A DNA stretch of 40,410 nucleotides from Candidatus Gastranaerophilales bacterium (GTDB taxonomy: Bacteria; Cyanobacteriota; Vampirovibrionia; Gastranaerophilales; Gastranaerophilaceae): NCBI GenBank assembly GCA_944323945.1, contig CALUUL010000013.1, positions 1 through 40,410 of the forward strand, given 5' to 3'. The position numbers and the translations under genes were made by a program. A model generated the notes under the pieces. It was given only the letters and a program-made list of their open reading frames with translations. It did no database searches and was not told the DNA's origin. Positions 7,679-16,330 of the stretch are shown piece by piece (the first letter of the stretch is position 1; each line of letters begins with the position of its first letter).

Positions 7679-9517
7679 TTATTTTGCTTCTTTATCTTTG
7701 ATTTTATTCTTTTCAGTTTCTTTTAAAGGTTGTGCATATTTAGGTGTTAAATCGGTCCAAAAGTTTTCATATTCTTCTTTTGCTACTTTTGCTACAGAGC
7801 CTGATTCTTTATATTTCTTGTATAGTTTATCACAGTAATTTCCAAATTTTCCTAAAACAATACCTGAAATTAAAGAAAACATTAGATTTTTAGCACCTGA
7901 TAACATCTTTGTAGTCCCATATATAAATGTGGCAAAACTTCCTGCAAGAGGAATACAGGTTGTAAGAGTTGCGGAAACTTTTTCATCTTTATCGTCACCT
8001 TTTGCTATTGATATTGCACCAGCTCCTATTGGTAACAGAAGCGATAATATGTCTGTTGCAGCTGAGCCAACTTCAAGTTCTGCATGTTTTAAGAAATATT
8101 CTCCCATTTCAAGTTCTGTAGCACTATCAAGACCTTTACTTATTTTTGAAGATAATTTTGAAAAATCTCTAAAATCAGTGTCTGAAATTATTTTGGTGTT
8201 TGTTCCTTTTAAAGTTTCATTATTTAGACCTTTTAAAATTGTCATAATTTCTTCAAGTGCACCTTTTGATTTTCCGCTTGAAGATTTTGCTGAGGCTTTT
8301 ATTGAATTTAAAATATCAAATATGTTTGCTTTTTCAATATCTGAATAATCTGATTTTTTTATTAATTCAATAAAGTCATCAACATTTGATGATATTTCTT
8401 CGACAATTTTTCTTCTTGATAAGGCTTCACTTGCTCCTGAACATTTCTTAAAGGCATCAAGTTGTTGATTTAATTTTGTTATAAATTCTAATGAAGCAGT
8501 GTCTTGTAGTTTTATTGAATTAGAAAACTGATTAACTTTTCCTTTTATATCATCATATATTGCAGGAATATTGTTTGTAACTTTTTTTCTTGCTTTTAAA
8601 ATTTCTTCTTTTAGTTCTTGTTGAGCAGCATTTGAAACATCTTGTGTTACATATGTTTTATAATTATTTGTGTTAATTTTATTCCCTTTGGTTCCAAATA
8701 ATTTTTCTTTTATTTTGTCTGAAATTCCTGATAATAATTGAGTGCGTTTTTGTCCTCTTAACTTTCTTGCACCTAAACTAAAACCATCATCGTAGGAGCT
8801 TTCAAGACGTTTTATCTCCTGTGAAAGTTTTTCTACCCATTCTGCTAATGTTTTTGTATCGCCTTTTATTGTTACAGGCATTAATTTTTGAGTTTCGTCT
8901 AAATTTTCTAAATTTATAATATTATAATGCTTCAAAAGTGAAGTTAAATCTTTTACTTTTACTTCAACTTTATCATATTTTTTTCCTAAAGTTTTATCTA
9001 CAATTTTTTTGAATAAACTTTTTGATTTGTCAGCAAATTTAGCAGTAGCTTTGTTTAATCTTAAAATTTTATCGCATGTCCAGTCCTTTATTGCTGCAAA
9101 ATTTGAAGTTGCTTCAAGTCCATTTATTGCTTTTTGGGTTCCTTTTTTTGTATAAAGAACTGCTTTCTGTGTTATTCCTTCTGCTTTGTTATTGCTGCTT
9201 ACATATATTTCTCTTGCTAATTTTTCTTTTAATTTAGTTAGTTTCTTTAATGAACTTCCATGAAAACCTTTTGCAAAAAACATACTGACTATTCCAGCTG
9301 TTATTATTGTAGAAGCAAGAGTGGAACCGAAAATAATCTTTTTTGCTTTACTTGATTTCTTCTTTGTAAGTGCAATTGAATCTTTTTTATCTTTTTTTGA
9401 AGTATTTACTGATATTTTCGAAATCGGTTTTTGTACAACATTTGCTTGTTCCAGTTTATATTGGGGGAACAAGCTAAATATATTATTTGATGTTTGTATA
9501 TTATTGTTTTGTATCAT
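7679..9517 (-). CDS. Large lysine-rich membrane-associated orphan protein
   Basis: A 612-residue protein with no recognised family. The N terminus is Asn/Gln-rich and basic, followed by one hydrophobic segment at about residues 55-75 (IIFGSTLASTIITAGIVSMFF). Residues about 85-470 are lysine-rich helices with coiled-coil character. Two more hydrophobic regions, about 485-510 (SLLLPIGAGAISIA) and 515-560, precede a charged tail. There is no Sec signal peptide at the extreme N terminus. Its ATG overlaps the stop of the upstream gene as TAATG at 9517, so the two are translationally coupled. It has the general shape of a secreted or membrane-inserting effector or a structural protein, but no catalytic motif is visible. 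Confidence 0.7.
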   Translation of the reverse strand: MIQNNNIQTSNNIFSLFPQYKLEQANVVQKPISKISVNTSKKDKKDSIALTKKKSSKAKKIIFGSTLASTIITAGIVSMFFAKGFHGSSLKKLTKLKEKLAREIYVSSNNKAEGITQKAVLYTKKGTQKAINGLEATSNFAAIKDWTCDKILRLNKATAKFADKSKSLFKKIVDKTLGKKYDKVEVKVKDLTSLLKHYNIINLENLDETQKLMPVTIKGDTKTLAEWVEKLSQEIKRLESSYDDGFSLGARKLRGQKRTQLLSGISDKIKEKLFGTKGNKINTNNYKTYVTQDVSNAAQQELKEEILKARKKVTNNIPAIYDDIKGKVNQFSNSIKLQDTASLEFITKLNQQLDAFKKCSGASEALSRRKIVEEISSNVDDFIELIKKSDYSDIEKANIFDILNSIKASAKSSSGKSKGALEEIMTILKGLNNETLKGTNTKIISDTDFRDFSKLSSKISKGLDSATELEMGEYFLKHAELEVGSAATDILSLLLPIGAGAISIAKGDDKDEKVSATLTTCIPLAGSFATFIYGTTKMLSGAKNLMFSLISGIVLGKFGNYCDKLYKKYKESGSVAKVAKEEYENFWTDLTPKYAQPLKETEKNKIKDKEAK

Positions 9518-9972
9518 TAGTTAGTCTTTTTCGTAAATAAATTTTTTGCTCCGTTATATATTGCTTTGAATGGTTTTGCTATTAGTTTTGCACCTTTTTT
9601 TACAAATTCAGTAGGTTTGGCACAAGCATCTTTTAAGTGGACACCAGCTTCTTTTATTGATTTACCTGCTTGAGATAAATTAGGATGTTTTGTTGCAAAA
9701 TCTTTTACTGCTTTTGTTACTCCTGAATATGTATTGTTTATTACATGTTGTATTTTGCCTTTCCCTTTGTACACTGCAAATCCAGTCGCAAGCATTAAAG
9801 CTAAAGTTGTAAATATTCCGGCTGCCTTTTTATTCCCTTTTGATTTGTATTTGGGGTTAAATGAATCTTTTGGTACATCATTTGGATTTAATGTATATTC
9901 ATTTCTTTCTCTAATACCATCTTTTCCGTATTTAGAACTGTATTTTATTTCTCCAAATCTTATAGGATTCAT
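9517..9972 (-). CDS. Small lysine-rich orphan membrane protein
   Basis: A 151-residue basic protein, no family recognised. The N-terminal 45 residues are polar and include RFGEIKYSSKYG; one hydrophobic segment follows at about residues 48-68 (AAGIFTTLALMLATGFAVY); the rest is a run of lysine-rich amphipathic helices. A strong GGAGG ribosome binding site seven bases before the ATG shows that it is translated. It overlaps the larger lysine-rich protein downstream (TAATG), and both share the layout of polar N terminus, one membrane span and a basic helical remainder. They probably act together. Confidence 0.7.
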   Translation of the reverse strand: MNPIRFGEIKYSSKYGKDGIRERNEYTLNPNDVPKDSFNPKYKSKGNKKAAGIFTTLALMLATGFAVYKGKGKIQHVINNTYSGVTKAVKDFATKHPNLSQAGKSIKEAGVHLKDACAKPTEFVKKGAKLIAKPFKAIYNGAKNLFTKKTN

Positions 9973-10160
9973 AAAACGCCTCCTTTTATAGTCAACCTAT
10001 TAAAATAAAAACAAAAATATTTTAAAAATTGACAATTATATTATTTTCATAAATAAATTTATCATATAATGACTACTCCATACGTAGTATTTTCACTCTA
10101 AAATATTCCTTTTTTTCAAGTTTTATCGGATGATATATATTGTAGAGGAATAGATGGTCG

Positions 10161-11828
10161 ATGTTTGAAGAAAAAACAAAAAATACAATAGAAACAGAAG
10201 AATTTGATTTTGATTCTATGGCTCAAAATTATATGGAGTTTGCTCGTAAATATCATGAACAATATTTGATTAAAGGAAAAAAATCAGATTTGGATAATGC
10301 TGTTGATAATTATATTGATGCTATTAAATTTAATCCAAATATAGCAGAAGCATATTATAGATTGGCAACTTTGTTGTGGGATAAAGGAGAGATAAACCTT
10401 TCATCTGCTATTGAACAATGTAAATCGGCAATAAATATATCTCCATCAAATCCTAATGCAAGGATTTATACTGCTTATTTCCTTGAAATGGCAAAAAAAT
10501 ATGACGAAGCTGAAAAAGAATTAAAAGAGGCGATAAAATTAAGTCCTTTAAAATCAGCACGTTCCAGATTATCTTTGGCTTCTATGTATATAGACAAAAT
10601 GCAAGATACAAATATAAATGCGAAAGATTTGTCCCAATCTTTATATTATATGTTATCTGGTAGTTTAAGTATTCCTCTTGATAATTCTTCTATGAAAATG
10701 TTATATAAAAACATATCAAAGAAATTTTCATTAATTTTTTATGATTTGTTAGGGAAAGTTTTAGAAAAAACTAAAAATTATTCTATGGCTGTAAAAGCAT
10801 ATGATGTGGCTGCAAATTCGACAGGTAGAACAGAAATATATTATCAGAAAATTGGTGATATAAATATAAAAGAAGAAAATGTTGATACTGCAAGAAATGC
10901 ATATATAAAAGCGTTACAAAATAATCCTTATAATAAGGAGTTATTACTGAAAGTAGCAACTATTACTCAAATTTATTTTGATAGTGATGTAAATACAGCA
11001 ATTGATTGCTACTCAAAACTTTTAGAATTAGAAGATAATAATGCAAATATTTATTATGAACTAGGTCATTTGTATTTAAAGAAGAATGACATAATTAATT
11101 CTGTTAATGCATTTAAATTGGCATTAGAAAAAGATGAAATAAATCCTTTTTATCATAATGCTTTGGCATATGCATTAGTTAAAGCAGAACAATATGAGGA
11201 AGCAAGCGAACATTATAAGTTTGCAATAGATAAAAATCCTGATCCTGAGTGGACTGCAATTGTTTGTCAAGCATTAGCATCTTTGTATCATAATATATTT
11301 AATGATATAGATACGGCTATTGATTTATTGAAAACGGCATTAATTCTAGATGAAAATAATGATGAAATATTTGTTGAACTTGGAGATATTTATCTTCAAA
11401 CAGATGATATTGACAGTGCTATTAAAGCTTATTGTGAAGCAATAAAGTTAAATCCTAAAAATGCAATTTCATATAATAAATGTGCAATTGCCTTATGGCA
11501 AAAAGATTATTTGGAAGAAGCAATTATCGCATACCATAAAGCAATCGCTATAGATCCAGATTATTATTCAGCATATAATAATTTAGGAGTTATATATTTG
11601 GATGGTATAAGGAACTTAAAAGAGGCTAAAAAGCTTTTTGAGAAAGCTATAAATATCAAGAATGATTATGTAATGGCATATTTTAACTTGGGTAGAGTTT
11701 TAGAAGAACAGGGGAATAATATAGAAGCTGCAAAATCTTATCAAAAAGCTTTTGAGCTAAATGAAATAGAAAAAGAACTTGATTCTGAAGAAATTAGAAC
11801 AAGACTATTTTCATTATTTGAAGTATAA
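10161..11828 (+). CDS. TPR repeat protein
   Basis: A 555-residue cytoplasmic protein made almost entirely of tetratricopeptide repeats, about a dozen from residue 15 to 540. Repeats show the usual spacing, with Trp/Leu/Gly-Tyr at helix A and Ala/Pro at helix B, for example AYYRLATLLWDKG, IYYELGHLYLKK, AYNNLGVIYLDG and AYFNLGRVLEEQG, each followed by an A...a.l.P block. No signal peptide and no attached enzyme domain. TPR arrays hold protein partners together; nothing here says which ones. It stands alone between divergent and convergent genes. ATG 10161 follows AGAGGA. Confidence 0.85.
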   Translation: MFEEKTKNTIETEEFDFDSMAQNYMEFARKYHEQYLIKGKKSDLDNAVDNYIDAIKFNPNIAEAYYRLATLLWDKGEINLSSAIEQCKSAINISPSNPNARIYTAYFLEMAKKYDEAEKELKEAIKLSPLKSARSRLSLASMYIDKMQDTNINAKDLSQSLYYMLSGSLSIPLDNSSMKMLYKNISKKFSLIFYDLLGKVLEKTKNYSMAVKAYDVAANSTGRTEIYYQKIGDINIKEENVDTARNAYIKALQNNPYNKELLLKVATITQIYFDSDVNTAIDCYSKLLELEDNNANIYYELGHLYLKKNDIINSVNAFKLALEKDEINPFYHNALAYALVKAEQYEEASEHYKFAIDKNPDPEWTAIVCQALASLYHNIFNDIDTAIDLLKTALILDENNDEIFVELGDIYLQTDDIDSAIKAYCEAIKLNPKNAISYNKCAIALWQKDYLEEAIIAYHKAIAIDPDYYSAYNNLGVIYLDGIRNLKEAKKLFEKAINIKNDYVMAYFNLGRVLEEQGNNIEAAKSYQKAFELNEIEKELDSEEIRTRLFSLFEV

Positions 11829-11839
11829 AGTAAAAAATA

Positions 11840-12499
11840 TTAATAACCGTAGAGATCTTTTTTATTTAGATATTCTCTTACGGTATTTAATGCTGCTTGA
11901 ATAATTCTTGTGATTCTTGAAGAAGAAAGTCCAACTTGTTCTGCAATTTCTTTTACTTGCATATTACGATAGAATCTATATTCGATAATAATTCTTTCTT
12001 TTTGTGGTAGTTTAGCAATTGCTTCTCTTATGACTCTTCCAAGCTCTGAAATTTCAGCTTTTTCATCTGGCAGTGCAGACGGATCTTTTATAAAATCAAA
12101 AGGTGAATCATTGTCAGACGCAGCAGCTGCTAAACTATCTATAGATAATATAGTTTCATAAATAGCTTCTCTTACTTTCCCTGGTGTAATTGCTGATTCA
12201 TCACCATTATCACCTTGACCTTGCTCTTCTTGTGAGTCTACATTTTTATGCTTTAATGAGTACCACTTATATCTGTTTCTAAGCTCATTTCTGATAGCCC
12301 ATCTAACCGCAGTTGCAATATATGAGTTATTATATCTGGCTAGTTGTTCTTCCGTCTTATCTTTTATTAGTACTTGTATCGCAATAATACCAATGCTTAC
12401 CAATTCATCATAATCTACCATATGTGATGGAATACGTTTATGCTCTACCTTGGCTACCTTTTCGATTATTTCAATGTAATCTTTTATTTTTGTGTGCAT
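11840..12499 (-). CDS. RNA polymerase sigma-70 family factor (FliA/SigB-like)
   Basis: A 219-residue alternative sigma factor. Region 2 spans about residues 20-95: DYDELVSIGIIAIQ (2.1) and YIATAVRWAIRNELRNRY (2.3-2.4, promoter melting and -10 contact). A variable acidic linker follows (about 98-155), then region 4 (about 165-215) with IAKLPQKERIIIEYRF and a helix-turn-helix EIAEQVGLSSSRITRII for -35 contact. Region 1.1 is absent, so it is not the main housekeeping factor. It follows flhB by 25 bases in the same direction, which would fit a flagellar/export-linked sigma factor, but the region 2 sequence is not a textbook FliA. Weak AAAGAA before the ATG. Confidence 0.85.
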   Translation of the reverse strand: MHTKIKDYIEIIEKVAKVEHKRIPSHMVDYDELVSIGIIAIQVLIKDKTEEQLARYNNSYIATAVRWAIRNELRNRYKWYSLKHKNVDSQEEQGQGDNGDESAITPGKVREAIYETILSIDSLAAAASDNDSPFDFIKDPSALPDEKAEISELGRVIREAIAKLPQKERIIIEYRFYRNMQVKEIAEQVGLSSSRITRIIQAALNTVREYLNKKDLYGY

Positions 12500-12523
12500 T
12501 TCTTTTTCTATTTATCTTTTATT

Positions 12524-13597
12524 TTATATATTACTACCTTTTTTAGTATTTCGCAAATTATATACAAAAATCAATATTTCTGCTACTGCTTTATAAAGTT
12601 CCGGCGGAATAGATGCATTAATCTCTACCATTCTGAATAGTGCTCTTGCCACAGGTGGATTTTCTATAACAGGTATTGAATGTTCTCTTGCTATTTCTAT
12701 AATCTTTTTAGCAAATAATTCTGTACCTTTTGCAAGCATTTTAGGTGATTCCATTTGCTGTGCATCATATTTTAATGCACATGCTATATGTGTTGGATTT
12801 GTTACAACAAAATCTGCATCAGGAACTGAATCCATCATTTTCTTTTGTAGCATTTGTTGACGGCGTTGTCTAAGTGCTGCTTTTACATGTGGATCACCTT
12901 CTGAATTCTTATATTCATCTTTTACTTCTTTAAAAGACATTTTTTGATCCTGTAAAAATTTCCAACGAACCATACCATAATCTGCAGCAGCTATTATTAA
13001 AAAAGCAAGACCAGCTTTCATAACAAAATCTATAATTAAAGCCCCAAATTCATTCATTATTGCAAAACTGTTATCTATAGTGGCTAATGCCAATATCGCT
13101 TCAAGGTGGGAATTATATACCATCCATCCTATAAGTCCAAGAAGCGCAACTTTTACAATATTTTTTACTAATTCAAAAGCTGTTTTGGGCGACATTAGAT
13201 TTTTAAAGTATTTTGATGGATTAAGTTTATCTAACTTGGGTTCAAGTGGTTTTGTTGTTACTAATGGTCCAACTTGTATAAAATCACCGATAATGGCAAT
13301 AAAAGCTGCCATTACTAATATTGGACCTATAATTAACATCGTGGGAATAGCAATTGCTGTAAACAGGTGTGCGTAACCAATATCTTCCAAATGTTTCTCT
13401 GGAATTTTATCATACAAATATACAAATAATATAGATATTTGGTCCCAAATGAATGGTGATAATTTTAAGATAATTATAAACATAACAAGCAATGCCAAAG
13501 CCATTGAAAAATCTTTTGACTTTACAACTTGACCTTCTTTTCTCGCTTTTTGCAACTTCTGTTGACTTGCTTCAAACTGTTTATTCTCATCACCCAT
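12524..13597 (-). CDS. flhB: FlhB/YscU-family export switch protein
   Basis: Inner-membrane component of the flagellar or type III export gate that switches substrate class. The 357-residue length is normal. The N terminus has the family opening QFEASQQKLQKARKEGQVVKS..., then four hydrophobic segments at about 30-55, 80-110, 140-165 and 185-210. The cytoplasmic domain carries the self-cleavage motif NPTH within VVTNPTHIACALKYD. Late residues VARALFRMVEINASIPPELY are the conserved end of FlhB. It follows apt by 17 bases and precedes a sigma factor. No flhA, fliP/Q/R or other flagellar gene lies in this window, so whether it serves a flagellum or another exporter cannot be decided here. Confidence 0.9.
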   Translation of the reverse strand: MGDENKQFEASQQKLQKARKEGQVVKSKDFSMALALLVMFIIILKLSPFIWDQISILFVYLYDKIPEKHLEDIGYAHLFTAIAIPTMLIIGPILVMAAFIAIIGDFIQVGPLVTTKPLEPKLDKLNPSKYFKNLMSPKTAFELVKNIVKVALLGLIGWMVYNSHLEAILALATIDNSFAIMNEFGALIIDFVMKAGLAFLIIAAADYGMVRWKFLQDQKMSFKEVKDEYKNSEGDPHVKAALRQRRQQMLQKKMMDSVPDADFVVTNPTHIACALKYDAQQMESPKMLAKGTELFAKKIIEIAREHSIPVIENPPVARALFRMVEINASIPPELYKAVAEILIFVYNLRNTKKGSNI

Positions 13598-13614
13598 GAA
13601 GTTTTACCAATATT

Positions 13615-14142
13615 TTAATAAGTAACCATTGAGACAACTTCTATATCTTTTGGTAGATTTTTTCTTCCGTTTAGCTCTGATAATTCTATTATAAATGCTG
13701 CTGCTTTTACATTTGCGCCTGCTTTTTTTAATAGTTTACAAGCAGCTGCTACAGTTCCTCCTGTTGCAAGTAAATCATCGATTACTATTACATTTTTACC
13801 TTCTTCTATTGCATCTTTATGTATTTCTAAACGATCAGTTCCATATTCTAGTGCATATTCTTCACTTATTGTTTCTGCTGGAAGTTTTCCTGGTTTTCTT
13901 ATCAATATACATCCTGCATTTATATTATATGCAAGTGCTGAGCCAAATATAAAACCTCTTGATTCTACCACTGCAACATAATCTATTCCTTTATTTATAA
14001 ATTTCTCTGTTAAGAAGTTAATCATTTCTCGAAGTGCTTCTTTGTCTTTTATTGCAGTTGTAATATCTCTAAATATAATTCCTTCTATAGGAAAATCTTT
14101 TATACTTCTAATTTTATCTTTTACAAGCTGCTCACTATTCAT
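13615..14142 (-). CDS. apt: Adenine phosphoribosyltransferase
   Basis: Purine salvage enzyme converting adenine and PRPP to AMP. The PRPP-binding loop IDDLLATGGT is at about residues 120-130, with GIIFRDIT near the N terminus and VESRGFIFG in the middle, all typical of Apt. The 175-residue length fits. AAGGAG lies seven bases before ATG 14142. It sits in a minus-strand run maf-apt-flhB-sigma with short gaps, so it may be cotranscribed with them. Confidence 0.94.
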   Translation of the reverse strand: MNSEQLVKDKIRSIKDFPIEGIIFRDITTAIKDKEALREMINFLTEKFINKGIDYVAVVESRGFIFGSALAYNINAGCILIRKPGKLPAETISEEYALEYGTDRLEIHKDAIEEGKNVIVIDDLLATGGTVAAACKLLKKAGANVKAAAFIIELSELNGRKNLPKDIEVVSMVTY

Positions 14143-14186
14143 ACTTATCTCCTTCTTAACTCCTCTAATTATATTTTACATTAAAT

Positions 14187-14759
14187 CTATATATTATTTA
14201 TTTCCGAAAGCATGTTTATTAATAATTTTGTTGGTAAACCAACAATATTATCATATTCTCCTTTTATTTCCTTTATGAAATTTTCTGGAAGTTCCTGAAT
14301 ACCATATGACCCGGCTTTATCATATGGTTGAAAATCATATATATAGTTTTTTATATCATTCTCAGAAATTTTATTAAATGTTACTTCACTTGTTTCTGAT
14401 TTGATGATTTTTTTATTGTTCTCATTATTTATAGTACATATAGCAGTGACTACTTTATGTGTTTTCCCATTTAGCATTGAAAGCATTTTAAATGCGTCAT
14501 CAAAATCTCTTGGTTTGCCTAATATTACATTATTGTGTATAACTATTGTATCAGCACTTATTATTATAGCTGGGCATTTTATTTTTTTTAGAACTGATAA
14601 TCCTTTGTTTTCGGCTACAGATTCTATTAATTCGTAACAAAATGCTTTATTTAAGATATTTTCATTGTAATCAGGTGCAATTATTTGAAATAACAAGCCT
14701 AAATTTTCAAGTAATTCTTGTCTTCTTGGAGATGTTGATGCTAATATAACTTGTTTCAT
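14187..14759 (-). CDS. maf: Maf-family nucleoside triphosphate pyrophosphatase
   Basis: House-cleaning NTP pyrophosphatase that hydrolyses dTTP/UTP or modified nucleotides to monophosphates. It opens with ASTSPRRQELL, the Maf signature, and contains the catalytic-region sequences ISADTIV and LGKPRDFDDAFKMLSMLNGKTHKV, then YDKAGSYGIQ near residue 150. The 190-residue length is standard. It precedes apt on the same strand by about 44 bases. The exact substrate subgroup (YhdE or YceF type) is not settled. Confidence 0.93.
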   Translation of the reverse strand: MKQVILASTSPRRQELLENLGLLFQIIAPDYNENILNKAFCYELIESVAENKGLSVLKKIKCPAIIISADTIVIHNNVILGKPRDFDDAFKMLSMLNGKTHKVVTAICTINNENNKKIIKSETSEVTFNKISENDIKNYIYDFQPYDKAGSYGIQELPENFIKEIKGEYDNIVGLPTKLLINMLSEINNI

Positions 14760-14775
14760 TTTTCTTCCATACTGT

Positions 14776-14819
14776 AATGATTAACTTTCATATTACATTG
14801 TAATTAAAAGTTAATCATT
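14776..14819. repeat. Long inverted repeat between maf and the upstream orphan
   Basis: AATGATTAACTTT (14776-14788) is repeated exactly inverted as AAAGTTAATCATT (14807-14819). The 18-base centre contains a further ATTAC-att-GTAAT hairpin, so the whole can form one long AT-rich stem. There is no T-run of terminator length on either strand. It could be an operator for maf or an RNA processing hairpin. Confidence 0.6.
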
Positions 14820-14859
14820 TTGATATATGACAAGGATTTATTTGCAATTTATTTACAAT

Positions 14860-15114
14860 TTATTGTTTTCTTGTTCTTGGCGGATTGAAATTCAGTTTTA
14901 GATAAACAACTGATTTTGATGTTACATTTGAACAAATATCTTTTAATTTTGAATTCATATCAAGCATATTTTTTTGCATTGCTGCATAATCATTCATTGC
15001 TGATAACATTTTTTGTGAATCAACTAACTTTGTTGTTTCGGGATTATCCATTTTTAATTTTGCATATTTTTTTACTAATTCCCTGTCTATTTTATCTCTT
15101 GCACCAACAGCCAT
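14860..15114 (-). CDS. Small orphan protein
   Basis: A basic helical protein of about 84 residues with no recognised family. It reads MAVGARDKIDREL... and has methionine-rich helices in the middle (MLSAMNDYAAMQKNMLDMNSK), ending in a basic Arg/Lys tail. An in-frame ATG also exists at 15123, but AGGGG lies directly against that codon and about nine bases before ATG 15114, so I prefer 15114. No signal peptide. The length and all-helical pattern recall small secretion-system substrates or needle/rod proteins, and the export gene flhB lies on the same strand downstream, but nothing proves a link. Confidence 0.55.
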   Translation of the reverse strand: MAVGARDKIDRELVKKYAKLKMDNPETTKLVDSQKMLSAMNDYAAMQKNMLDMNSKLKDICSNVTSKSVVYLKLNFNPPRTRKQ

Positions 15115-15250
15115 AAACTTCATCCCCTGTGTATTAACTAATTTCCCTTATATTTATATAAAAGTTTTTTTATTTGAAAAATTGCGTTTTTATTTTTTTA
15201 CATTACATTTTGTTAATAATATAATTATTTATATATGTGGAAGTTAATTT

Positions 15251-16330
15251 ATGGATTATAGTTTTTTATTTGATTTTATAAGGCAAATATATGCAAAGTG
15301 TGTTTATTCTGAAAAAACAGGAAAAGTATTTTTGCCCATGCGTTATATTTTAGAGTTAACGTATAATTGTAATCTGAAATGTCCCTTTTGTTATATAACA
15401 GAATCTAGAAATAAAAATGAACTATCGACTCAAGAGTGGTTTTCTATAATAGATCAAATTCCTCCATTCTCTTTGATATCTATGGTTGCTGGCGAGGTTA
15501 TTTTAAAAAAAGATTTTATACAAATATATGAAGCAGCATCTAAAAAATTTAGAAAAGTTTCTTTAATTTCAAATGGTTTGGCATTGAAGGAAGAAATTAT
15601 TGATTCCTTTATTAAAAATAAACTTTTACTTCTTTCTATATCTTTAGATGGTTATGGTAAAAATCATGATATAAACAGGAATTTTAATGGACTATGGGAT
15701 AAGGTTATGAATAATCTTGATTTGTTTAATTCTAAAAGACAAAATAAATCAAGACCAATGTTGGATATAAAAACTTGTGTTTTAGAAAAAAATCTTGATG
15801 ATTTACCTAAATTGTATAAAGAGTCTCAAAAATTGAATGCACAATTTTTTTCTTTGACCTTTTTAAGAAAACAGCCATTAAGACAAAATTCTAAATTATG
15901 GGAAGAATTCAATGAAGATTTCTATTTGAAAGAATATCCGGTTGAACTTTATTTTGATTTGGAGCATTTTCTTGAGATATATAAAGAACTTGAAAGTTTA
16001 TCTAAAAAAACAAAAACTATATTAAGATATGCTCCAAGGTTTAATTCTGTTGGAGATGCTGATAAAATTAAAACATTTTTTAGTTCTTCCGATAATAAAA
16101 AAATCACTGATTTATATTATCCGTGTAAAATACCAATGACAAGTATATATATTAATCCTGAAGGAGATATATATCCTTGTCTATCATATAAAGTTGCAAA
16201 TTTAAAAGAAATGACGTTAAAAGAAGCAATTAATACGTTAAAATTTAAATGTTTTAGGCAAAACTTAAGTAAGGCAAAAATTTTTAATGCTTGTCAAATG
16301 TGTTGTGATTTAATTCCTAAAAACCAATAA
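15251..16330 (+). CDS. Radical SAM protein with SPASM-like C terminus
   Basis: A 359-residue radical SAM enzyme. The CxxxCxxC cluster motif is Cys40, Cys44 and Cys47 (YNCNLKCPFCY), followed by the SAM-barrel elements MVAGEVIL and LISNGL and a LSISLDG strand. The C terminus has further cysteines at about 292, 310, 334, 348 and 351 (YYPCKIP, IYPCLSY, NACQMCC), the pattern of a SPASM auxiliary Fe-S domain, which in known families modifies ribosomal peptides or proteins. Substrate unknown: no obvious precursor peptide lies next to it. GGAAG lies before ATG 15251. Its end overlaps convergent ald by 14 bases. Confidence 0.85.
   Translation: MDYSFLFDFIRQIYAKCVYSEKTGKVFLPMRYILELTYNCNLKCPFCYITESRNKNELSTQEWFSIIDQIPPFSLISMVAGEVILKKDFIQIYEAASKKFRKVSLISNGLALKEEIIDSFIKNKLLLLSISLDGYGKNHDINRNFNGLWDKVMNNLDLFNSKRQNKSRPMLDIKTCVLEKNLDDLPKLYKESQKLNAQFFSLTFLRKQPLRQNSKLWEEFNEDFYLKEYPVELYFDLEHFLEIYKELESLSKKTKTILRYAPRFNSVGDADKIKTFFSSSDNKKITDLYYPCKIPMTSIYINPEGDIYPCLSYKVANLKEMTLKEAINTLKFKCFRQNLSKAKIFNACQMCCDLIPKNQ

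Noticed and set aside
10029..10070. Promoter TTGACA with TATAAT upstream of the TPR gene
   Set aside because: The two hexamers are 30 bases apart, far outside the usable spacing; each may belong to a different weak promoter.
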